A DNA stretch of 8,965 bases from Christensenellaceae bacterium (lineage in GTDB: Bacteria > Bacillota > Clostridia > Christensenellales > UBA1750). The stretch is from NCBI GenBank assembly GCA_031287285.1, contig JAITTC010000173.1, forward strand, positions 1 through 8,965, in the 5' to 3' direction. This document shows, in pieces, positions 1 through 5,962 of this stretch; the stretch's first letter is position 1; each line of letters opens with the position of its first letter. The position numbers and the translations under genes were made by a program. The notes below the pieces were generated by a model. That model did not search any database. It saw nothing but the letters and a program-made list of their open reading frames with translations, and was not told where the DNA came from.

Positions 1-7
1 ATTATTT

Positions 8-70
8 CGTTGCCTGTCATTGCGAGGAGCGGAGCGACGCGGCAACGCAATGACGGAGAGGAGCGCGGCG
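8..70 (+). repeat. 63-bp direct repeat, copy 1
   Basis: This block matches 216-278 in 62 of 63 positions. The only difference is an A in place of G at position 62. It contains its own inverted repeat, GTCATTGCG on the left and CGCAATGAC on the right. The near identity, against the more diverged neighbouring units, points to a recent duplication or gene conversion. Confidence 0.9.
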
Positions 71-126
71 CGCGCTGTGGGTAACTGCTGAGCTCCATCA
101 TTGCAGAGGATGATGCGGCTCGGCTT

Positions 127-263
127 CGTCATTGCGAGAAGCGAAGCGACGAAGCAATCCAGCAGGTATGCATTAAAGGCCGCACTTCTTCGAAAAGGAA
201 GACGCCGGATTGCTTCGTTGCCTGTCATTGCGAGGAGCGGAGCGACGCGGCAACGCAATGACG
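127..263. repeat. Foldback element, long form
   Basis: The outer arms CGTCATTGCG (127-136) and CGCAATGACG (254-263) are perfect 10-bp inverted repeats. The inner arms CGAAGCAATCC (150-160) and GGATTGCTTCG (207-217) are perfect 11-bp inverted repeats. The central part (about 163-204) shares the AGGTATGC...AAAGG...CTTCTTC pattern with the shorter element at 358-467. The right half is longer than in that element because it holds the 63-bp block. Confidence 0.8.
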
Positions 264-278
264 GAGAGGGGCGCGGCG
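216..278 (+). repeat. 63-bp direct repeat, copy 2
   Basis: Second copy of the 8-70 block, with one mismatch. Here it lies inside the right half of the larger foldback unit 127-263, and its internal inverted repeat (GTCATTGCG at 224-232, CGCAATGAC at 254-262) is perfect. Confidence 0.9.
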
Positions 279-357
279 TACTCTATGAGCGGCGTAGGCC
301 GTCACTGCAAGGAGCGAAGCGACGAAGCGATCCAGTCAACGCGCGAGGGCCCTTCTT

Positions 358-467
358 CGTCATTGCGAGGAGCGTAAGCGACGAAGCCATCCAGTAGGTA
401 TGCGTCAAAGGCTGGGCTTCTTCAAAAAGGGGGCCGCTGGATTGCTTCGCTGCCGCTCGCAATGACG
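358..467. repeat. Foldback element, short form (110 bp)
   Basis: The terminal inverted repeats are CGTCATTGCGAG (358-369) and CTCGCAATGACG (456-467), perfect over 12 bp. The inner arms CGAAGCCATCCAG (382-394) and CTGGATTGCTTCG (437-449) pair with one mismatch. The size and terminal symmetry resemble a non-autonomous miniature element. I see no convincing target-site duplication. Confidence 0.8.
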
Positions 468-609
468 GAGAGGGGCGCGGCGTACTCTATGGACGGCGTA
501 GGCCGTCATCCGCGAGAAGCGAAGCGGCGAAGCCATCGCAATGGCGACGAAGCCGCGGCCTGCCAAGGGGCGTTTTTACCGCACTCATAAAAAAACTGCC
601 ACTCCCCTA

Positions 610-638
610 TTGAAAAGCGGGATTCGAAGTGCTATATT
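610..638 (+). promoter_or_regulatory. Promoter of the padR operon
   Basis: TTGAAA at 610-615 and TATATT at 633-638 are separated by exactly 17 bases, a good housekeeping-sigma promoter. Transcription would begin near 645, leaving a very short leader before the ATG at 673. The -10 box lies inside the inverted repeats listed next. Confidence 0.7.
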
Positions 639-659
639 CTATAAGTTGAATATAGAATA
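632..659. promoter_or_regulatory. Nested inverted repeats, probable PadR operator
   Basis: Two overlapping dyads share the same bases. CTATATTC (632-639) with an 8-base spacer and GAATATAG (648-655) is one. TATTCTATA (635-643) with a 7-base spacer and TATAGAATA (651-659) is the other. Both are perfect. They cover the -10 box, the predicted start of transcription and the edge of the ribosome binding site, where a bound repressor would block expression. PadR-family proteins commonly autorepress through AT-rich dyads near their own promoter, so binding by the adjacent regulator is the natural inference. Confidence 0.65.
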
Positions 660-664
660 AGGAG
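659..664 (+). promoter_or_regulatory. Ribosome binding site deciding the padR start
   Basis: AAGGAG lies 8 bases before the ATG at 673. An in-frame GTG at 670 would be only 5 bases away, so ATG 673 is preferred. Confidence 0.7.
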
Positions 665-672
665 ATGATGTG

Positions 673-1230
673 ATGCCACTGAAGCACGGTCTGCTCGGCT
701 TGCTGAATTACGGGGATATGACGGGCTATGCGCTGGATAAGGCCTTCAACGCCTCGCTCGGCTTTTTTTGGCAAGGACAAATGAGCCAAATCTACCGCGA
801 ATTGGCTGCCATGGAGCACAGCGGCTGGCTGACGAGCGAGCGAGTCATTCAAGATGAAAAGCCGAATAAAAAGGTCTATCACATCACCTGCAGCGGCAAG
901 GCCGAACTGCAAAATTGGCTTGCCTCGCCGGAATCCGACATTGCGGACGCGATGCGAATTCGGAGCGCGTTCCTTATGCGCGTGTTTTTTGCCGGGGAAA
1001 CCAGCGCCGAGCAAGCCGTTCAACTGCTCGCCGCCTTTCGCGATGCGTGCTTGACCGCACTCGCGAGCCTGGACGACGCATCCGGCGCCATCAAGGCCTA
1101 CGGCGCGATGATCAACAGCGAGGAACGCACAAGATATTGGAAGATTGCCTCGTCTTTTGGCGAGAGCTACTATCGCGCCGAGATTGAATGGGCAGAAAAG
1201 GCGATTGCCATGCTGGAGGGCGAAGGATGA
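673..1230 (+). CDS. PadR family transcriptional regulator
   Basis: This 185-residue protein has the two-part PadR layout. Residues 1-78 form a winged helix: LLGLLNYGDMTGYAL is the first helix signature, SQIYRELAAMEHSGWLTSE is the recognition helix region, and KKVYHITCSGKAELQNWL is the wing. Residues 90-183 form the helical dimerisation domain seen in longer family members. PadR proteins are usually dimeric repressors released by a small hydrophobic or toxic ligand; the ligand here is unknown. The gene is first in its operon and overlaps the next start in an ATGA, so it probably senses the substrate of, or a stress handled by, the two redox genes. It lies right behind a perfect nested dyad, which fits autoregulation. 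The family call is firm and the regulon is inferred. Confidence 0.93.
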   Translation: MPLKHGLLGLLNYGDMTGYALDKAFNASLGFFWQGQMSQIYRELAAMEHSGWLTSERVIQDEKPNKKVYHITCSGKAELQNWLASPESDIADAMRIRSAFLMRVFFAGETSAEQAVQLLAAFRDACLTALASLDDASGAIKAYGAMINSEERTRYWKIASSFGESYYRAEIEWAEKAIAMLEGEG

Positions 1231-2690
1231 GGGTTCTTGTCATCAACGGCTCGCCGAAGGGCGAAAGCAGCAACTCTATGAAGCTAACCCGCGCTTTTTT
1301 AGAGGGCGCGGGCTGGGCGAACGCGGACATTGTAACCGTGGTGAAGTCGAATATTAAGCCGTGTATAGGTTGCTTTGCCTGCTGGAACAAAACGCCGGGA
1401 AAGTGCGTCATAAACGATGATATGATGGGAATTCTCGAAAGAATTACGGCGGCTGACATCATCATCTGGTGCTTTCCGCTATACTACTTCTCGGTTCCCG
1501 GCGGGCTGAAGAACCTGATCGACCGCCAGCTGCCGCTGAGCCTGCCGTTTATGACCGGGCAGGAGGGCGGAGGCCACCCGGCGCGCTGCGATCACGCGCG
1601 GCAGCGCCATATCGTCCTATCGACCTGCGGATTTTACACCGCAGAAGGGAATTACGCGGCTGTTGACGCGATGTTTGGGCGGTGTTACGGTGAGTTTGAG
1701 CGTATTTACTGCGGGCAGGGGGAACTGTTTGGCATCACCGAACTAAAAAAGCGCGTGGAGGAGTATCTCGAAACCGTTCGGCAAGCGGGCGCGGAATATC
1801 TGCGCGGCGGAATACCTGCGGCGACGCGCGCCGCGCTGAACACCACGCTGTACCCAAAGGACGTATTTGAAAGGATGGCGGATGCAAGCTGGGGCATAGA
1901 AAGCCCCGAACCCGGCGCCAAAACCGACGAAACCCTGGCATTCACGCGGCAGATGGCGGCGCTGTATAACAAGGCAAACTACGATAAAGACCGCGTCTTT
2001 GAAATCCGCTATACCGACATCGGCAAGGCCTATCAAATCGCACTGGCAAAGGACGGCTCAAGCCTCCGCACCGACCATTTCACGGCGCCTGGCACCGTCA
2101 TTGAAACGCCGTATACGCTGTGGGCAGCCATCGCGGCGGGCGAAATAGAGGGCAGCGCCGCGCTTGCGGAGGGAAAATACCGGGTAACCGGCGATTTTAC
2201 GCTGATGCTGAAATGGGACGATTTGTTTGGCGCGGGCAAAGCCGAAGCGCCCGCTGCGCCGTCGAGCTTCGCCAAACGGGCCAAATACATCGGCGGCGCG
2301 AATATAGCGGCCGCGGCAATGGGCGCGGCGTTTTTAATCAGCGGCGCAAACCACTGGTTTATCGCGGGGCTTGAGCTGATGATGGCCCTGTTTTGGGGCG
2401 TGACCGTATTCCTTAAAGTCCCGCTGACCTGCTATTTTTCGGCGGCGGGCTACGGCGGCGAGAAGATGCTGAAAAACCCGATATTTACGCGCACGAACCG
2501 CATACTCACGGCTTGCTGGGCCGGGGAGTATCTGCTGATGGCTATCGGGCTGATCGCGTGCAAATCGTATGCCGTGCCCATATGGATCGTGATGATCGCG
2601 AGCAATATCCCGGCGCCGCTGCTCGGGATATTCACCGCTTGGTTTCAAAAATGGTACCCCGCGAGGATGGCAAAAGGAGGAAGGAAATGA
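1227..2690 (+). CDS. Fusion: Fe-S flavodoxin-like reductase, SCP2-like domain, membrane domain
   Basis: The 487-residue protein starts at ATG 1227, with GGAGG 7 bases upstream and an ATGA overlap with padR. Residues 1-190 are a flavodoxin-like NAD(P)H/FMN reductase: GSPKGESSNS (8-17) is the flavin phosphate loop, and FPLYYFSVPGGLKNLIDR (83-100) is a typical core segment. C46, C49, C52 and C60 form the CX2CX2CX7C pattern of iron-sulfur flavoproteins, so a 4Fe-4S cluster is possible. Residues about 240-335 resemble an SCP2 lipid-binding-like domain, ending in ALAEGKYRVTGDFTLMLKW. Residues 354-472 hold about four hydrophobic segments (354-372, 376-398, 427-446, 449-472). The combination suggests a membrane-anchored reductase acting on a lipid or quinone-like substrate, with electrons probably coming through the polyferredoxin encoded next. 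The reductase family is firm, SCP2 is likely, and the substrate is unknown. Confidence 0.85.
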   Translation: MRVLVINGSPKGESSNSMKLTRAFLEGAGWANADIVTVVKSNIKPCIGCFACWNKTPGKCVINDDMMGILERITAADIIIWCFPLYYFSVPGGLKNLIDRQLPLSLPFMTGQEGGGHPARCDHARQRHIVLSTCGFYTAEGNYAAVDAMFGRCYGEFERIYCGQGELFGITELKKRVEEYLETVRQAGAEYLRGGIPAATRAALNTTLYPKDVFERMADASWGIESPEPGAKTDETLAFTRQMAALYNKANYDKDRVFEIRYTDIGKAYQIALAKDGSSLRTDHFTAPGTVIETPYTLWAAIAAGEIEGSAALAEGKYRVTGDFTLMLKWDDLFGAGKAEAPAAPSSFAKRAKYIGGANIAAAAMGAAFLISGANHWFIAGLELMMALFWGVTVFLKVPLTCYFSAAGYGGEKMLKNPIFTRTNRILTACWAGEYLLMAIGLIACKSYAVPIWIVMIASNIPAPLLGIFTAWFQKWYPARMAKGGRK

Positions 2691-3511
2691 AAGGGAAACT
2701 ACGGCCGGTTTTTGCGCTTGCGCTGTTTGCCGCCATCGGGCTTGCGCTGTGGCGAGCGACGGGCAAGTTATTTTACCTGATGAACTTCGGCTACATCGGC
2801 GTGTTTTTGAGCCTAGGCTTGCTGCTGATGATTCGCAAAAGCCAATATGCCCGCCGTGTGGTGCAGCTCGGCGTGGGGCTGTATATGCTCGCCTGGCTCG
2901 GCCTGTTCGGGCGCGAGAATATGCAGCTGGAGGGATTTTGGTACTATCTATTCAGCGGGCTGTTCCAGGCCGCCGTGATCCATTACCTCGTGGCGAAAAT
3001 AGCGGGGCCTTTCCTGTTCGGCCGCGGCTGGTGCGGCTGGGCCTGCTGGACGGCCGCGGTCTTGGACTTTTTGCCGTATAAAATCCCCCGAAACCCGCGC
3101 AAGCCGGGGCTTGGCGCGGCACGCTACGCGATGTTTGCGCTCTCGCTCGGGTTTGTGCTGGCCTTGTTCCTGCTCGGGGCGCACGACCTTGAAGGCATTA
3201 TGTGGCTAAGTTTTATCATCGGGAACGCCTTGTATTACGCCGTGGGAATCGCGATGGCGTTCGCGCTCAAGGATAACCGCGCCTTTTGCAAATATATCTG
3301 CCCGATTACGGTATTCTTGAAGCCGATGAGCTACTTTTCGCTCGTGCGCTTCAAGGCAAAGCCGGATCGATGCGTTCATTGCGGCAAATGCGAGCGCGTT
3401 TGCCCGATGAATGTGGAAGCGTCTAACCCGGCTCGCAGCCGCAGGAACGCCACCGAGTGCATTCTGTGCGGGGAGTGCGCAAAGGCTTGCCCGACAAAGG
3501 CATTTTCATAA
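2687..3511 (+). CDS. NapH-like membrane 4Fe-4S polyferredoxin
   Basis: The 274-residue protein starts at ATG 2687 inside an ATGA overlap, with AGGAGG at 2675-2680. About five to six membrane helices occupy residues 5-195. Between and after them come the paired cysteine motifs of the NapH/NosR/CcoG group: GRGWCGWACW (C116, C120) and CKYICP (C201, C205). The C-terminal tail carries two ferredoxin motifs, C229-C232-C235-C239-P and C258-C261-C264-C268-P, each able to bind a 4Fe-4S cluster. Family members pass electrons across or along the membrane to a partner reductase. Here the partner is most likely the fusion flavoprotein encoded just upstream. Unlike the usual CGWxCP, the first motif ends in Trp instead of Pro. 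No napA, nosZ or cytochrome oxidase genes are nearby, so a role in nitrate, nitrous oxide or oxidase biogenesis is not supported. Confidence 0.88.
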   Translation: MKGKLRPVFALALFAAIGLALWRATGKLFYLMNFGYIGVFLSLGLLLMIRKSQYARRVVQLGVGLYMLAWLGLFGRENMQLEGFWYYLFSGLFQAAVIHYLVAKIAGPFLFGRGWCGWACWTAAVLDFLPYKIPRNPRKPGLGAARYAMFALSLGFVLALFLLGAHDLEGIMWLSFIIGNALYYAVGIAMAFALKDNRAFCKYICPITVFLKPMSYFSLVRFKAKPDRCVHCGKCERVCPMNVEASNPARSRRNATECILCGECAKACPTKAFS

Positions 3512-3606
3512 AAAGGTTCTTTTGATGCCGCGCCTGCATGGGTTAGGAGGCGATCTCTTGCCCTTTTGCGGGCGTCTGCGGGCTGGTAAACTTTTTTGAC
3601 GCCCCC

Positions 3607-3635
3607 TTGCATTTTTAGGGAAGCTCGCATATACT
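3607..3635 (+). promoter_or_regulatory. Promoter of the proS T-box transcript
   Basis: TTGCAT (3607-3612) and TATACT (3630-3635) are separated by exactly 17 bases. Transcription would start near 3642, just before the T-box stem I. The preceding 95 bases after the polyferredoxin stop show no gene and no convincing terminator. Confidence 0.6.
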
Positions 3636-3641
3636 AGGCCA

Positions 3642-3920
3642 TAAATCGCCGACGACGGGGCCAAAGGCGAAGGGCCCTTCCCAAACAGAGAGCGTGCGCC
3701 ACCGGCTGAAAGCCGCGCTGAGGGAAGTTCAAATTTCGCCGCCCATCCCCAGCAGGCAGCGCGCGAAAGCCGCCGCGCCCCAAAGGCCAAAACAGGGCGC
3801 GTTACAGCAAAACAGGCCGCAGAGATCGCCTTTCACCGGCTTTTGCGGGTGAAGAAGGCGGAATTTGGGTGGTACCGCGAGCATGCTCGCCCCAAAACGC
3901 TGTTTTGGGGCGAGCTTTTT
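3642..3920 (+). promoter_or_regulatory. T-box leader sensing uncharged tRNA-Pro
   Basis: The T-box core GGGTGGTACCGCG is at 3867-3879, directly before a terminator hairpin. Stem I can be folded by eye: GGGG (3657-3660) with CCCC (3747-3750), GGCGAA (3666-3671) with TTCGCC (3735-3740), and CTTCCC (3677-3682) with GGGAAG (3722-3727). The distal part carries CAGAGAG and GGCTGAAAG, typical of stem I. The 3' strand of the internal loop is GCCCAT (3741-3746), which offers CCC as a proline specifier codon (3742-3744) followed by A. A stem III (3827-3837 with 3848-3860) precedes the T-box. Uncharged tRNA-Pro is expected to stabilise the antiterminator and allow proS transcription. The element is certain. 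The exact specifier codon is inferred from the fold. Confidence 0.93.
3885..3920 (+). terminator. T-box attenuator hairpin
   Basis: GCTCGCCCCAAAAC (3885-3898) and GTTTTGGGGCGAGC (3902-3915) form a perfect 14-bp stem with a 3-base loop, followed by five T. It is the default-off structure that competes with the antiterminator of the T-box leader. Confidence 0.95.
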
Positions 3921-3946
3921 GGCTTTAAGCCCCAAGAACACCAAAA

Positions 3947-3952
3947 AGGAGG
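3947..3952 (+). promoter_or_regulatory. Ribosome binding site deciding the proS TTG start
   Basis: AGGAGG lies 8 bases before TTG 3961, the only start with a good site. The open frame extends upstream to 3865, but that part is the T-box and its terminator, so it cannot be the coding start. Confidence 0.85.
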
Positions 3953-3960
3953 GATTTGCC

Positions 3961-5415
3961 TTGGCCAAGAAGAACGAAAAGGAATTCGTAACCGAGATCA
4001 CGCGGCGGGAAGACGACATCTCGCAGTGGTACACCGACGTGATCCTCAAGACCGATTTGGTGGACTACGCCCCCGTGCGCGGCTGCATGGTGATCAAGCC
4101 CTACGGCTACGGCATCTGGGAGCTGATGCAGAAGGAAATGGACTCGCGCTTTAAGGCGACAGGGCACGAAAACGTCTACATGCCCATGTTCATTCCGGAA
4201 TCGCTGCTCTTAAAGGAAGCGGAGCATGTCGAGGGCTTCGCGCCCGAGGTTGCCTGGGTTACCGCGGGCGGCAGCGAGGAGCTGCCCGAGCGCCTGGCCA
4301 TTCGCCCGACCTCTGAGACCATGTTCTGCGCGATGTACTCCAAGTGGGTGCAGTCCTGGCGGGATCTGCCCATGCTCTATAACCAGTGGTGCTCGGTCGT
4401 GCGCTGGGAAAAGAGCACGAGGCCTTTTCTGCGCACCTCGGAATTCCTTTGGCAAGAGGGCCACACCATTCATGCCACGCCGGAGGAAGCCGAGGAAGAG
4501 ACCATCCGGATGCTGAACGTCTACCGCGACTTTTCAGAAAAGGTGCTGGCCATCCCCGTCTTCGTGGGCCAGAAGAGCGAAAAGGAAAAATTCGCGGGCG
4601 CCAGGGCCACCTACTCGATGGAGGCCATGATGCAGGACGGCAAGGCCCTGCAGGCAGGCACCTCGCACAACTTTGGCGATAACTTCTCAAAGGCCTTCGA
4701 TATTCAGTTTCTCGATAAGGACGGCACGCGCAAGTACGTTTCAGAAACCTCCTGGGGCACCTCCACCCGCATGATCGGCGGGGTCATTATGGTGCATGGA
4801 GACGATCGCGGCCTGGTTCTGCCCCCGAAGATCGCGCCGGTGCAGGTGGTTATTCTGCCCATCGCCCAGCATAAAGAGGGCGTGCTCGACGCCTGCCATG
4901 CGCTCAAGCAAAAGCTCCTCGCTAAGGGCTTCCGCGCCCATGTCGACGACCGCGACACCCAGAGCGCCGGCTGGAAGTTTAACGAGTGGGAAATGAAGGG
5001 CGTGCCGCTGCGCGTGGAGATCGGCCCCCGCGACCTCGAAAAGGGCGAGGCGATGCTGATGCGGCGCGACACGATGGAGAAGTTCAGCCTAAGGCTCGAA
5101 GGGCTCGAAGAAGAGGTCGAGGGCATTTTGCAGGGCATTCACGACGGGCTTTACCAAAAGGCGCTGGCCTTTAGGGAAGGCCATGTCACCCTGGCAAGCA
5201 CCATGGAGGAGCTGAATGCGGGCGTGCAGAACGGCTTGGTGAAGGCCATGTGGTGCGGCGATCGCGCCTGTGAGGACGCGGTAAAGCAAGAAAGCTCCGC
5301 GACCACGCGCAACATGCCCTTTGACCAGGAGGCCGCGAAGGCAGGCCTTGGCGAGGTTTGCGTGCACTGCGGAAGGCCCGCCAAAACCGTGATCTACTTC
5401 GCGAAGGCCTACTAA
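3961..5415 (+). CDS. proS: Prolyl-tRNA synthetase, type 3 (archaeal/eukaryal-like)
   Basis: ProS charges tRNA-Pro with proline in the cytoplasm. The 484-residue product (TTG start read as Met) has the usual length of the short type that lacks the bacterial editing insertion. Class II motifs are clear: RPTSET (115-120), motif 2 RWEKSTRPFLRTSEF (148-162) followed by QEGHT, and motif 3 GTSTRMIGGVIMVHGDDRG (266-284). An anticodon-binding domain follows from about residue 293. The C-terminal zinc-type domain keeps C432, C437, C467 and C470, and the chain ends in FAKAY, matching the conserved C-terminal Tyr of this type. The gene is controlled by the T-box upstream. An unknown gene follows after 61 bases with no terminator, so the two are probably co-transcribed. 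Confidence 0.97.
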   Translation: MAKKNEKEFVTEITRREDDISQWYTDVILKTDLVDYAPVRGCMVIKPYGYGIWELMQKEMDSRFKATGHENVYMPMFIPESLLLKEAEHVEGFAPEVAWVTAGGSEELPERLAIRPTSETMFCAMYSKWVQSWRDLPMLYNQWCSVVRWEKSTRPFLRTSEFLWQEGHTIHATPEEAEEETIRMLNVYRDFSEKVLAIPVFVGQKSEKEKFAGARATYSMEAMMQDGKALQAGTSHNFGDNFSKAFDIQFLDKDGTRKYVSETSWGTSTRMIGGVIMVHGDDRGLVLPPKIAPVQVVILPIAQHKEGVLDACHALKQKLLAKGFRAHVDDRDTQSAGWKFNEWEMKGVPLRVEIGPRDLEKGEAMLMRRDTMEKFSLRLEGLEEEVEGILQGIHDGLYQKALAFREGHVTLASTMEELNAGVQNGLVKAMWCGDRACEDAVKQESSATTRNMPFDQEAAKAGLGEVCVHCGRPAKTVIYFAKAY

Positions 5416-5476
5416 AAAGAGGAAAAGACCCCGCGCGCGGAGAAACACGAAAAAGAACGAAAAGGAGCGAAAGACG

Positions 5477-5893
5477 ATGTTTGAAAAAGTCGATTGGTTC
5501 AAAGTGACCGCCGCCATCATCGAAAGCGCCGAGCAAATCTTCAGCCAGGAGGAGCCCTACAAGGGCAAAACCCGCGGAGGTCTCGGCGGCGTGAAGATTC
5601 ACAGCCCCCAGGGCGACGGAATCGATGTGGTGTATACCCTGCCCTTCGTGAAAAAGCTTGGAGACAGCGACAAGACGCTGCTGGGCAAGTTCAAGTACGT
5701 AGAGCGCACGGGCAAGCCAAGCGGCGCCCCGGAAGAGGAGCTCGAAGCAGACGAAGCCAAGTGGCAGGGCGCCGTGCCCTATGAAAGCTGCGGCCTTTCG
5801 CTGATCTTTGGCTTCACCGGCATGAGGGGCGAAGACGATGTGCGTAACGCGCAGGCAGGCATTGCGGAACTGAACCGCCAGCTGGGCAAATAA
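5477..5893 (+). CDS. Conserved-looking small protein of unknown function
   Basis: I do not recognise this 138-residue protein. It has AGGAG at 5463-5467, 9 bases before ATG 5477. The gene lies 61 bases behind proS with no terminator between them and is followed by a strong one, so it is probably the second gene of the proline T-box transcript. The chain is soluble, with no signal peptide or membrane segment. A helical N-terminus (1-24) leads to a glycine-rich turn (GKTRGGLGGVK, 30-40), then strand-like stretches (IDVVYTLPFV, 49-58; CGLSLIFGFTG, 105-115), an acidic segment (86-93), and an amphipathic tail. A single Cys (105) is present. The C-terminal tail QAGIAELNRQLGK resembles the tail of the next protein. 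Confidence 0.8.
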   Translation: MFEKVDWFKVTAAIIESAEQIFSQEEPYKGKTRGGLGGVKIHSPQGDGIDVVYTLPFVKKLGDSDKTLLGKFKYVERTGKPSGAPEEELEADEAKWQGAVPYESCGLSLIFGFTGMRGEDDVRNAQAGIAELNRQLGK

Positions 5894-5897
5894 AGGG

Positions 5898-5922
5898 AAG
5901 GGCCGCGAACGCGGCCCTTTTT
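5898..5922 (+). terminator. Rho-independent terminator of the proS transcript
   Basis: AAGGGCCGC (5898-5906), loop GAAC, then GCGGCCCTT (5911-5919), with the T run extending to 5922. It lies five bases after the stop codon of the unknown gene. Confidence 0.93.
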
Positions 5923-5962
5923 CATCGCGCAATCTCGCGCAGTTTAAGGAGGGGAAGGGTTC

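Larger units (their letters stand above)
1..565. repeat. Cluster of foldback (MITE-like) repeats, no gene
   Basis: This stretch is made of variants of one palindromic core: a left arm like GTCATTGCGAGGAGCG followed by GAAGCGACGAAGCAATCCAG, and a right arm like CTGGATTGCTTCG followed by CGCAATGACGG. Core copies or fragments are seen near 8-70, 127-162, 205-263, 299-335, 358-394, 437-467 and 505-550. Most copies are close but not identical, and the left-most is cut by the window edge. The segment 254-304 recurs at 458-508 with two mismatches in 51 bases. The weak open frame across it (101-397) translates to repetitive VIARSEATKQS-like peptide, which is a by-product of the repeat. Such dispersed palindromic repeats are usually non-coding and mobilised in trans, if at all. 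No transposase is present here. Confidence 0.9.

Noticed and set aside
101..397. 98-residue open frame in the repeat cluster
   Set aside because: Its peptide (VIARSEATKQS, SVSDEAIQ) is a translation of the foldback repeat. It has no ribosome binding site and no unique coding sequence.
1..565. Possible CRISPR array
   Set aside because: The repeats are palindromic, differ in length, lack regular unique spacers, and have no cas genes nearby.
607..1023. 138-residue minus-strand frame opposite padR
   Set aside because: It mirrors the PadR gene, has no family features, and runs across the padR promoter.
1188..1226. Upstream extension of the fusion reductase
   Set aside because: The extra residues overlap padR and precede a perfect flavodoxin-like start (MRVLVINGSPKG) that has a good ribosome binding site.
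2513..2686. Upstream extension of the polyferredoxin
   Set aside because: It lies in another frame of the fusion gene. ATG 2687 has a strong AGGAGG and an ATGA overlap.
3865..3960. Upstream extension of proS
   Set aside because: It would translate the T-box core and attenuator. TTG 3961 has the ribosome binding site and gives the normal protein length.
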